From NCBI GenBank assembly GCA_037693485.1, contig CM075349.1, positions 67,745,001 through 67,809,000 of the forward strand: 64,000 nucleotides of DNA. Reading direction: 5' to 3'. The notes under the pieces were generated by a model. The model saw only the letters and a program-made list of their open reading frames with translations, was not told the DNA's origin and searched no databases. Position 1 is the stretch's first letter; every line of letters starts with the position of its first letter. Positions 52,549-63,141 of this stretch are shown here, in pieces. A program made the translations under genes and the position numbers. The DNA comes from Kitagawia praeruptora (lineage: Eukaryota; Streptophyta; Magnoliopsida; Apiales; Apiaceae).

Positions 52549-53373
52549 ACATCAACCTATCCTATGCTAGCATGGCAAGTTCTAAATCTCAAGATCCACT
52601 TTCGCTTCACAAGAGATTAACATATTAGATGTTAGCTACGCATCTAAATTCATAAAGCACAACCATACGAGGATATCAAATATACATCACACACAGATCT
52701 TTAAAGCATCAAGATACTAAAACTCCATAAATAAATCATTTAGAATCCCATGACAACGATTAGTTCATAATCGAACCGCTCGTCATCATGGCACCTGATA
52801 AAACCATGATAAAAATAAAGTATGAAAAGATACAAATAAACCTAAGTAATTGATATATAATGGTTCTCCTAATTAAAATGGTAGGATGTGTTTATATAGG
52901 CTATATAATTCTTGCCCAGCAAGAAATTGCCTTCTATTACAATTAGAATTTAATTAAGGTGCTAAAAACTGCCAAAAATACAATTAGAACTTGAAAAGGG
53001 CAAAACAGTAATTTCCTGCTCCCATCTGTCTGATTGTCGAGCTGTCTGCGCCCAACACACGCAACCTGCTCGTGCAAGACCTATCCCATGTTGTAGAAAA
53101 TCTCCCAAGCTTCGCGTGGACAGTAAGATCGCTGAAAACGGACTTCTAGAACTCCAGATATGGCCAAAACAATGTAGACTGCGCAACCTTCCCGGGAAAT
53201 CCGAATTTTAATCAATTAATCCTCCAAAAACGACAGAAGCATCACCTTAATCGACATTCTTGCAAGCCTGCACATCTACACAAAACACATCAAAACTATA
53301 ACAAACTTGAGTCCAAAACAATCAATTTAAGCCGATATGGAACGCTCCAAGTGGATATAAAATCCACTTATCA
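52549..53373 (-). repeat. E5 5' LTR, right part (after E6)
   Basis: Begins with the repeated target ACATC (52549-52553) and matches the left LTR from 35356 to its end. Confidence 0.93.
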
Positions 53374-53378
53374 GAGTC

Positions 53379-53635
53379 GAATCTTGTTGGACATTGAGAA
53401 GGATAAGGATTTTCGATGGCCGAAGCCACTCAGGGGTGATCCCGCAAAGAGAAACAAGAATCAGTATTGCAGATTTCACAGAGATGTGGGGTATGACACT
53501 GATGATTGCAAGCAACTCAAAGATGAGATCGAGTTTTTGATTCGTAGAGGTAAACTGAGCCACTTCACTAAGGGTGACGACCGTGGTAATCGGAGAGGAG
53601 AGTATGATAGGAGGGATGACGATCAAGATCGCAAC
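53379..53635 (+). pseudogene. gag: E4 gag, C-terminal part beyond E5
   Basis: Continues the E4 gag frame: DKDFRWPKPLRGDPAKR, then the gag zinc-finger-like CRFHRDVGYDTDDC with LKDEIEFLIRRGKL, typical of Tat-lineage gag. The apparent end just after 53635 is created by the E7 LTR. The preceding target duplication GAGTC is at 53374-53378. Confidence 0.9.
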
Positions 53636-54151
53636 TGATAATTGGATTTTATATCCACTTATTATGCACTAATTGGACATAGATTGGTGGTTTATCTTTA
53701 AGTATGTTGTGTCTTTTAATTTGTTTATGTTGTTTCAGTCTTTGTTGTACAGAACTCGCAACTTTAGGTATCGTGGCAATAAAAGACTAAAAATGGTGGA
53801 TTTTTGTCTCAATTCAGATTTTTGCCTCAATTCGGAATTTAATCACAAGGATTTTTATTATCAAGTGAACTGGCTACGAGGAAAAAGAATTATCATAAAG
53901 AAATTCTGAGTGATATATTATTAATGCTGAAACCCCGGTTGGAATTGTTATATTTTTTTCTAAGCAAAAGGAGTCCGATTTTAGATCCTCAAGAGACCGT
54001 AACTTACATCTGGACGAGCAATGAAGAAATAAGAATTATCACAAAAATATGGAAAGTGATATTTTCTTAAAGTTGGAACCCCGGTTGGAATTAATATATT
54101 TTCTGTTAAGCAAAAGGAGTCCGGTTCCAGACGACCAGAGACCGCAGCTTA

Positions 54152-54650
54152 GACAATAAGGATTTATTTATATTATTAAATAATTTTATTAATTTAGAAA
54201 ATTATATTTATAAATATCTAATAATATTAGATATTTATTTTTATAATTTTTGGATTAAAATAATTATTTATTAATTAAAGATTATAAGCTGTGCGGGTTA
54301 AAAAAACATTTCTACGGAGCCCTCCATATAAGACGAAATAGGCCCCGGTTGGTGAGAAATGTTTAGCAGGTCATCGTGTTCTTTTATACTTCTTTTACAA
54401 GTTGTAAATGAATTAGTACGACCACAAGACTCCACTTTTTGCACGGACAATAAGGATTTATTTATATTATTAAATAATTTTATTAATTTAGAAAATTATA
54501 TTTATAAATATCTAATAATATTAGATATTTATTTTTATAATTTTTGTATTAAAATAATTATTTATTAATTAAAGATTATAAGTTGTGCGGGTTAAAAAGC
54601 ATGTTACGAGCTGTCTATAATAAGACGAAATAGGCTCCTTTGATTTGAAA
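54152..54650 (+). repeat. Internal duplication in the E7 LTR
   Basis: Sequence starting GACAATAAGGATTTATTT at 54152 is repeated at 54446, period 294 bp, almost unchanged over the AT-rich first 150 bp. In the 3' LTR (63652 and 63953) the second copy has lost about 90 bp of that AT-rich part. Confidence 0.85.
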
Positions 54651-54819
54651 AAGGCTGGTCAGCAAGAAAAGCAACCATTTGATTAAGAAAATCAATTACG
54701 TAAAAGAAAGTAGGCGCATGAGTTGTACAATTTGGCAGCCGCCCAGTTTGTTCTCATTTTTCTTTGCCGTTATTTGCTTTCGGCCGAACTTTTAGTGCTA
54801 ATGGTGGGCTTATTTCTCC

Positions 54820-54828
54820 TATAAATAG
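54820..54828 (+). promoter_or_regulatory. E7 LTR TATA box
   Basis: TATAAATAG in the 5' LTR; transcription would begin near 54850. Confidence 0.65.
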
Positions 54829-54980
54829 GAATGTTTTCCTTAGATTTAAAATTATCCGGAGAATTGCAATTCATTTGCATTCTCTCTCAATTTTTAGCAA
54901 CTTTCTCTTGTAATTTCATTTTCATTTTATACACTTTAATTTTCTGCAAATTTAGTATAAGTTCTATTTTGGTTGAAGTT

Positions 54981-55199
54981 TTTACGGGGATTACTTGGAG
55001 TGCTCTCTATTTCGGTGGAAGCTATTTCGGTTCTATTTTCTAAACTCTTAATTTACGGGGATTACTTGGATTACTCCTCTCTATTTCGTTGGAAGCTATT
55101 TCGGTTCTATTTTCTAAACTCTTATTTTACGGGGATTACTTGGATTACTCCTCTCTATTTCGTTAGAAGCTATTTCGGTTCTATTTTCTAAACTCTTGT
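54981..55199 (+). repeat. Three tandem 71-74-bp repeats in the E7 LTR
   Basis: Units start TTTACGGGGATTACTTGGA at 54981, 55052 and 55126 and end TTCTATTTTCTAAACTCTT. They lie 150-380 bp downstream of the TATA box, so in the transcribed leader. Confidence 0.92.
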
Positions 55200-55242
55200 A
55201 TTTCATATTTTATTCATGCAATTTTATACCATGTTTTCTTTT

Positions 55243-55294
55243 AATCCCATGATGACGATTCGTTCGATTATGAACTAATCGACGTCATGGGATT
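55243..55294 (+). repeat. LTR hairpin shared by E7 and E5
   Basis: AATCCCATGATGACGATT pairs with AATCGACGTCATGGGATT (16 of 18 pairs) around a 16-base loop containing TTCGATTATGAACT. The E5 LTR has the same hairpin with a partly different stem (35546-35600, CCATGACAACGA/TCGTCATCATGG). Confidence 0.75.
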
Positions 55295-56044
55295 CTAATG
55301 GATTTATTTACGTAATTTAGAAATTCGATGTCTTAATAATTTGTATTGTGATAAAAATTCAGATTGCCTAATATGGTTATGCTTAATTTATTAGATGCGT
55401 AGCTAACGTCTATATTATTAATTCCTAATAAATGCGAAAGTGGATTTAGAAATTTAGAATTTGCCATGTTAGCATAGGTTCGTAATTGTTATGTACATTT
55501 ACGATAAGTGGTAGGGTTTTGGATCACATCGCCCTCTGTAGCCATAATAAAAGAATTTATTCGTAAGACAATTATGTTTTCAAATCTTATAGACATATAG
55601 GGTCTAAATATAAACGGTGTCCACACAACTTCTATCTTTTTAAGTGGATGTTCGTGTGGTTTGATATAAGTTAAGGCTGAAAGGCGCTTATGTTAGTTTC
55701 GTGTTCCTGGCTAGCTTTCGTAATTATCAAATAACTTTGAATTAAGGCATCAATTCTAAATGAAATAAGTAATGAAATTAGAATCCCATGTTTTTCTCAC
55801 ATATAAAATCTCGTTTAATTAAAGCAAGTAGTTTGAATTACTTAGTATTATTATTTTGATAAATCAGTTAAAAATAACAAAACAAAATCCCCTTTTATAT
55901 TAATTCAAGCAGTTTGTTGTTTAATCATATGTCGTTGCATAAGCACTATTTCTGAACAAACATCAAGTCTTCGTGGGATCGATCTTATTATATTACTTGT
56001 GACCACGTACGCTTGCGTAGTTAGTTTTCGAACCAACAAGTTTT

Positions 56045-56062
56045 TGGCGCCGCTGCCGGGGA
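56045..56062 (+). promoter_or_regulatory. E7 primer binding site
   Basis: TGGCGCCGCTGCCGGGGA, six bases after the LTR, the tRNA-Asp type used by Athila elements. Confidence 0.88.
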
Positions 56063-56187
56063 CTTCGGTGTTATTTTCAGAATTTGTGTTTAACATCAAC
56101 GGAGGTTAAACTTAACTAACTTGGATAGTTATTTTTTTCTCACGTCGTGTTTTCTCGCTCTGCCAGTATAAGGATCTTGAGTTGTTT

Positions 56188-57849
56188 ATGCTAACGCGTG
56201 CCCAAACTCTTAAATCAAGAACCGTAATAAAGCTGGAAGAAACGTTAGACATGGCGGATGATGTGCCTAAGACGTTGATGGACTATTCCCAACCGAAAAT
56301 CAATGACATTCAGTCAAGCATCGTCAGGCCAGCTATTGCAGCCAACACATTTGAAATCAAACCTGGCACAATCCAGATGGTACAAAACTCTGTCCAGTTC
56401 GGGGGAGCGCCAACGGAAGATCCAAATATGCATATCCGGAACTTCATAAAGATTTTTGACACATTCAAATTCAACAACGTGTCAGATGATGCTATAAAGT
56501 TGAGGCTTCTTCTATTTTCTCTACGGGACAAGGCTAAGGGATGGTTGCACTCTCTCCCAGCTGGCTCAATAACAACATGGGACGAACTCGCTCAAAAGTT
56601 CCTCACTAAATTTTATCCCATGGCAAAAACAGCTGCCATAAGGAATGCTCTTGCTCAGTTCACACAACAGACGGGGGAATCTTTATGTGAAGCTTGGGAG
56701 CGCTATAAGGAAATGTTAAGAAAATGCCCTCACCATGGAATGCCCAACTGGATGGTGATTAATTGCTTTTACAATGGTCTAGGATGGCAATCAAGACCAA
56801 TCGTGGATGCAGCATCAGGGGGAGCCTTATGGGCTAAGAGCTATGAAGCCGCCTACGAGCTAATTAAAATGATGGCGGCTAATGAGTATCAGAATCCGAC
56901 GTAGAGGATGCCTCAACACAAGGTGGCAAGAATCCTCGAGGTTGACACAGCCACATCACTATCAGCTCAGCTTGAAGCACTAAACATGAAAGTGGATTCT
57001 CTGACAAACTATGGGGTACATCAAGTAGCGAGTGTTTGTGAGCTATGCGCCGGTGGACATGAAACGAGTCAATGTGCAATTTCCAATGAATCAGTGCACT
57101 TTGTGAGCAATTTTCAAAAGCAACAACATCCAGTCCCAAACACTTACCAACCCAAGGACAGAAACCATCCTAACTTCAGTTGGAGCAACAATAATAATGG
57201 ATAGCAACCACCACCGCAACTATATCAACCACACCCATATCAACAACAACCATACAATCAAAATCAGCAATATGGGGCCAGACCATACAATACCTCAGGA
57301 TCACATCAACAACAGGCGCATCAACTTCAGAATCAGTACGCCCCGAAACAATCTCAACCTCCGGGATTTAATCAGCAATATTATTCAGGTCTAGGCCAAC
57401 AGTCTGCTGAGAAATTAGAATTGGAAGAACTAAGATTGATGTGTAAGAGCCATGTTGTATCTCTTAAAACTCTGGAAAACCAAATTGGCCAAATAGCAAA
57501 TGCCTTACTCAACAGGCCGCAAGGAGTTCTTCCTAGCGACACAGAAACAAATCCTGGAAAAAGGGACGGTAAAGAGCAAGTCAAATCTATCACTTTAAGA
57601 TCTGGCAAAATCATAAAAGAACAAGACGTCGAAAAGGTAACCGAACAGCCGGAGGTACAGGGCAACCACTCCACTACTGAGGAGCAAACGGAGATCTTGA
57701 AACCGGAAATCAGCATCAGCAAATCGGAGGGTGTCAACAGGCCATCCGAGAAAGCATCTCAGGAGCATAAAACTGCAAACACTCAAATCTACCCCCTCCA
57801 ACATATCCGCAGAGACTCCAGAAGCAGAGATTGGATAAGCAGTTTGTAA
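56188..57849 (+). pseudogene. gag: E7 gag, two in-frame TAG codons
   Basis: ATG at 56188 (MLTRAQTLKSRT). The capsid region has the Athila signature FEIKPGTIQMVQNSVQFGG, IKIFDTFKFNNVSDDAIKLR, ESLCEAWERYKEMLRKCPHHG and MVINCFYNGL. TAG at 56902-56904 and at 57202-57204 fall where CAG would keep the frame. Between them is the zinc knuckle CELCAGGHETSQC. A Gln/Pro/Tyr-rich linker and the helix LEELRLMCKSHVVSLKTLENQIGQI follow. Near 57787 a one-base shift moves the coding frame into pol; the old frame ends at 57849. Confidence 0.92.
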
Positions 57850-60800
57850 AGTTTTTAGAGGTATTCAAGAAGCTACATATTAATATACCTTTTGCAGAAG
57901 CATTGGAGCAGATGCCTAGTTATGCTAAGTTCATGAAGGGTATTCTATTAAGGAAGCTGAAACTTGAGGATTTGGAAACCATTGCTTTAACAGAAGAATG
58001 CAGTGCCATCCTTCAACAGAAATTGCCCCCGAAACTTAAGGATCCAGGGAGCTTCACAATACCATGCACAATTGGCAACATATCTTTCAATAAATGTTTA
58101 TGCGACTTGGGAGCAAGTATAAATCTGATGCCTCTATCTGTTTTTGTTCAACTGGGACTCCCCGATCCAAAGCCTACTAATATCTCATTACAGCTAGCTG
58201 ATCGTTCGATCACATATCCGAGAGGTATAGTAGAGGATGTTTTGGTTAAGGTGGATAAACTAATCTTTCCTGCTGATTTTGTCATTCTAGATTTTGAAGA
58301 AGACAAGAACATTCCTATCATTTTGGGGCGACCATTTCTAGCTACAGGCCGAACTCTAATTGACGTCCAAAAAGGAGAACTAATTATGAGAGTACATGAT
58401 CAAAATGTCACTTTCAATGTATTCAAAGCTATGAAATTCCCAATAGAAGATGAAGAATGTTTTAAAGTGGACGTAGTTGATAGGGAAGTATGTGACAAGA
58501 TTGAACAGCTGCTAAATTCAGATCCTTTAGACAGTGCTCTAAAAGGAGAAGTGGGTATTGAGGATGATGAAATTGTGGAACAAGTTCATCTGTTGGATGC
58601 AGGCCCCTGGCAAAAGAGGTTCAGCACACCACATGAGTCGCTTGGCTTAGCAGATATCAGGGATTCTCAAGAACGCCTTAAACCATCTAGTGAGGAGGCT
58701 CCTAAACTCGAACTCAAACCTATGTCGGATCACTTGAGGTATGCATATTTAGGTGATGCATCTACATTACCTGTTATTATTGCTGCTAACCTATCAGGTG
58801 ATGAAGAAGACAAGCTGTTGCGGGTTCTGAGAGAGCATAAATCAGCATTCGGGTTGACCATAGCAGATATTAAAGGAATTAGCCCTTCTTATTGTATGCA
58901 TAAAATTCTTCTTGAGGAAGGAAGCAAACCATCTGTTGAACATCAGAGAAGACTCAATCCTATCATGAAAGAGGTGGTGAAGAAAGAGATTCTGAAATGG
59001 CTGGATGCAGGGATCATTTATCCTATTTCGGACAGTTCTTGGGTGAGTCAGGTGCAATGTGTGCCTAAGAAAGGAGGCATGACAGTGGTAGCAAATGAAA
59101 AGAATGAGCTCATCCCTACTCGGACAGTCACAGGGTGGAGAGTATGTATGGATTATCGAAAGCTAAATAAGGCCACCAGAAAAGATCATTTTCCTCTTCC
59201 ATTCATCGATCAAATGCTGGATAGGTTGGTTGGCCATGAGTATTATTGCCTTCTTAATGGGTATTCAGGTTATAATCAAATTTGTATTGCTCCAGAAGAT
59301 CAGGAGAAGACCACATTCACTTGTCCTTTTGGCACTTTTGCTTTCAGACGGGTTTCATTCGGACTCTATGGTGCACCTGCTACCTTTCAGAGATGCATGA
59401 TGGCCATATTCTCTGACATGATTGGAATAAATGTGAAGGTTTTCATGGATGATTTTTCAGTTTTTGGAACTTCTTATGATGAGGCTTTGAATAATCTGAC
59501 TCTGGTGCTAAAACGATGTGTTGAGACCAATTTGGTGCTCAATTGGGAAAAATGTCATTTCATGGTGCAAGAGGGAATTATTCTCGGGCATAAGGTATCT
59601 AGCAAGGGACTTGAAGTGGACAAGGCTAAAGTAGAGACTATTGAAAGACTTCCTCCTCCAATCTTAGTCAAGGGAATACGTAGCTTTCTTGGACATGCAG
59701 GGCTCTATCGGCGATTCATACAAGACTTCTCAAAAATTTCTAAGCCTTTATGCAATTTGTTGGAGAAAGACAACCTTTTCAAGTTTGATGAAGATTGTTT
59801 GGCTGCATTTGAGTACTTGAAAGAAAAGCTGACTACTGCACCCATCATTACAGCACCTAATTGGGACATTCCATTTGAGATGATGTGTGACGCCAGTGAT
59901 TTTGCGGTGGGAGTTGTTCTGGGCCAACGGAAGAGTAATGTGTTCCACGTGGTCTATTATGCTAGTAAGACCATCACTGATGCACAACTGAATTACACCA
60001 CCATTGAGAAGGAGCTTCTTGCAGTCATCTATGGGTTTGACAAATTCAGATCATATCTGCTTGGCACAAAAGTTATAGTTTACATAGACCACGCAGCCAT
60101 TAGATACTTGATCTCAAAGAAAGATGCAAAGCCGCGTCTGATTCGATGGATTCTTTTGCTGCAGGAATTTGAGCTAGAAATAAAAGATAGGAAGGGAACG
60201 GAAAATCAAGTGGCAGACCACTTATCACGGCTGGAAGATCATGGAAGAACTAATGGTAATAATACTCTAATTAATGAATATTTTCCCGATGAGCAGCTGT
60301 TTGTGGTGCAAGGGGAAGAGCCATGGTTTGCAGATATTGTAAACTACTTAGTAAGCAATATCATCCCTTCCGAATTTTCGTCAGTCCAGCGAAAGAAGTT
60401 TCTGCATGACGTAAAATGGTATCATTGGGATGAGCCATTCTTGTTCAGACAATGTGCAGATAGGATGATCAGACGTTGCATACCCTACAACGAGACAGAG
60501 GGTTTTCTGTGGGATTGTCATTCCACCACGTATGGAGGTCATTATGGTGGGTAAAGGACAGCTGCCCGAGTGCTGCAAGCAGGTTTCTTCTGGCCAACAT
60601 TGTTTAAAGATGCGCATCATTTTGTACTGAAATGTGATAGGTGTCAACGAGTGGAAAATATTTCCAAAAGGAATGAGATGCCCCTCAATATGATCCTGAA
60701 AGTAGAAATCTTTGATGTCTGGGGGATAGACTTCATTGGACCATTTGTATCATCGTGCAACAACCAGTACATTCTGCTAGCAGTTGACTATGTGTCCAAG

Positions 60801-61607
60801 TGGGTAGAAGTCAAAGCTCTGCCTACAAACGATGCTAAAGTAGTGTTAAACTTTCTGCACAAGAATATTTTCACATGCTTTGGAACACCACGAGCAATAA
60901 TTAGCGATGAAGGGTCTCATTTCTGTAATCGGCAGTTCACAGCACTCATGGCCAAATATCGTGTAACCCATCGTGTCGCTACTGCTTATCATCCCCAAAC
61001 AAATGGGCAAGCAGAAGTTTCCAATCGGGAGATCAAGAGGATCCTTGAAAAAGTGGTTAATCTGTCCAGGAAAGATTGGTCACTGAAATTAGAAGAAGCT
61101 GCGTGGGCATACATGACAGCATACAAGACTCCATTGGGAATGTCACCATTTCAGTTGGTTTATGGAAAGGCTTGTCATCTTCCGGCTGAGCTAGAACACA
61201 AGGCCTACTGGGCCTTAAAGAAATTAAATTTTGATATGAAAGCTGCAGGTGAAAAGCGAATGCTGTAGTTAAATGAGCTTGAGGAATTTCGTTCGCAGGT
61301 ATATGAAAACTCACAAATGTACAAGGAAAAGGTAAAACGTTGGCATGATAGGAAGCTGGTACATAAATCATTTGAACCAGGTCAATCGGTCCTTTTGTAC
61401 AACTCTAGACTCAAACTTTTCACAGGAAAGCTCAAGTCAAGATGGTCGGGTCCATTCACCGTCAAAAATGTATTTCCACACGGCGTCGCCGAGATCTATG
61501 ACAAGTTCCCAGATAATCCGTTTAAAGTGAACGGACAGCGATTGAAACATTACTTCGGTGGTACGGTGAACCGTGAGGAAGTCACCGCTATTCTTGCCCC
61601 AACATGA
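57787..61607 (+). pseudogene. pol: E7 pol (protease-RT-RNase H-integrase), two stops
   Basis: One frame throughout. It opens near 57787 with the Pro-rich YPQRLQKQRLDKQF. Protease CDLGASINLMP near codon 92 counted from 57831; RT with FMDDFSVFG at 538 and following; RNase H YTTIEKELLAVIYGFDKF and ENQVADHLSRLE. The integrase zinc finger is cut by TAA at 60552-60554 (HYGG then stop, where CAA would keep the frame) and continues with KCDRCQR; the core has WGIDFIGP, ISDEGSHF and NGQAEVSNREI. TAG at 61266-61268 (CAG expected) then an open tail to 61607 with SRWSGPFTVKNVFPHG. Both stops fit C-to-T change. Confidence 0.93.
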
Positions 61608-63127
61608 TCAAGTAGCAGAATCGTCAAGCTAGCGACAATAAACAAGTTCTTCATGGGAGGCAACCCATAGGTTTAATGTTTTTATTTTTGGTGTGATTTT
61701 ATTTAGTATTATGTCAAGTTTGCAGGTAATTAATGAATTACAGGAGCTTGCTTCATAAAATAAATTTCTTCGAGGAAGACTGGCCTCAGTTTGGAGCTCA
61801 TGCAGCATTTCCGCCACTTGATTCACCACCCGAGGAGGGTGACGATGCCGACAGTTAGGGGAGTTCTCTTTTATCCTTTATCTACACCTTCAATGAGGAC
61901 ATTGAATATTTTAAGTTTGGGGGTAATTTAGTATATTTGATTAATGGAGTCAGAGTCATAGTATTGCATATAGTTTCATGTAATTCATAATATATCATGG
62001 TAGCTTAATTTCATATAATTCATATTATGCCATGTAAAAAAAAATTGCATATTCATGATTAGTTGCATAGCATATTTTCTTTGATCCCATAGCGCTTGGT
62101 GGTTCCGTTTAGTAGTCAATGATGAAGATGAATGTGATAATGATGAATAGAGGGCTGATTTAAATACTTATGAATTGACTTGCGTGCTACAGAAACACAT
62201 TCTTAACAGAGTCTCAGCATTTGCTCTTGAACTAGTTCCGGAACATACTTGTTGTTTTGTTAAGAATAATCACTTGTTTATATTTAGAATATTCTGTATT
62301 CCCTTAAAAGCATAAGAGCACTAAAATATAAGTTGGGGGAAACCAAGGATTGCTTGCTAAAAGTGTAGTAGTTAAGAAAGTTAATAAGGTTAGGCGTCAA
62401 AGGCTAGTAGCCGCTCATATGCATTTTATGAGTAGTCTAGGGGTGGAATGAGATGGAGCGAAACGCACTCATTCTTAAAAAAAAAATTAAATAATAATAA
62501 TAATAATAATAAAAAGAAAAAAAAAAGAAAGAGAAAAAAAAAGTTGATATGAGTGTATATGGGCATAATTGACTGCGGTTGGGCTCATTAATACTCGAGC
62601 AATTAAGTTCTAGGGGATTTTGTGCCTAGTGACCTAAGACTTTCTCGGTCTGGGATCCATTAACCCAACGCTCGCTACAAGAGTATTAGTGCATAAATTT
62701 TTAGGGACCTCAACCATTGCACGGTCAAATAAGCATAAGTAGCATAGTTTCGTATATATAGCAGTTGAATGATCTAAATAAAGCATGTTGAATCCTTGGC
62801 AAACTTGAATATGTATGAAGGTGTCTCTGAGTTATTAAGTGTTTAACGTTCATTTTATTTATATACTTGTGATTGTTTGGTCGAAGAATAGGATATGTTT
62901 CTGAACTAGTGTAGGGAGTAAATCTGGTGAGCTAAACACACACGCACGTTTCTGAGCTTGTAAATGTTAATATGCGGGTATTTAGTCGATCTCTATTTGG
63001 AATTATCACATTCTCTGAGGCACTCTACTAAATTGGTTATTGCTTTGCCTATGGGATCCTTGCATCAGTTGCATTCATGCATTTAGGGGTAAGCGAGTCT
63101 GTTTTCGCTTGAGGACAAGCATCGGTT
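61608..63127 (+). other. E7 3' non-coding region
   Basis: 1.5 kb without a supported ORF; no envelope-like ORF. A second polypurine-like tract TTAAGTTTGGGGGT is at 61911-61924 after the words ACATTGAATATT, matching E5. An (AAT)n and A-rich tract is at 62485-62545. Confidence 0.8.
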
Positions 63128-63141
63128 TAAGTTTGGGGGTG
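63128..63141 (+). promoter_or_regulatory. E7 polypurine tract
   Basis: TAAGTTTGGGGGTG directly before the 3' LTR. Confidence 0.88.

Larger units (their letters stand above)
34811..53373 (-). mobile_element. E5: non-autonomous Athila-related LTR element, split by E6
   Basis: Minus-strand element with TG at 34811 and CA at 53373 and target duplication GAGTC (34806-34810, 53374-53378). LTRs of 1366 bp (left) and about 1374 bp (right, once E6 and its duplication are removed). The 3.7-kb interior has a tRNA-Asp-type primer site, one 307-codon ORF and a polypurine tract, but no protease, RT or integrase. LTR ends (TGATAAGTGGATTTTATATCC), an LTR hairpin, both polypurine-like tracts and primer site resemble E7, so Athila machinery probably moves it. 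Several LTR differences show it is older than E6. Confidence 0.9.
32800..53635 (+). mobile_element. E4: Tat-like Ty3/gypsy element, split by E5 and cut by E7
   Basis: Plus-strand element with 5' LTR ending at 33297, primer site at 33300 and a gag that runs 33331-34810, is interrupted by E5, resumes at 53379 and is cut by the E7 LTR at 53636. The frame continues exactly across the E5 insertion once the GAGTC duplication is discounted. Anything beyond lies right of E7, outside the window. Oldest element of the right block by nesting. Confidence 0.88.
53636..56038 (+). repeat. E7 5' LTR
   Basis: 2403 bp, TGATAATTGG start and ..CCAACA end. TATA box TATAAATAG at 54820-54828. It holds an internal 294-bp duplication and a 3-fold 73-bp repeat, listed separately, and a hairpin at 55243-55294. 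Confidence 0.93.

Noticed and set aside
61629..61829. 66-codon minus-strand ORF after E7 pol
   Set aside because: Short, no family, in non-coding 3' sequence.
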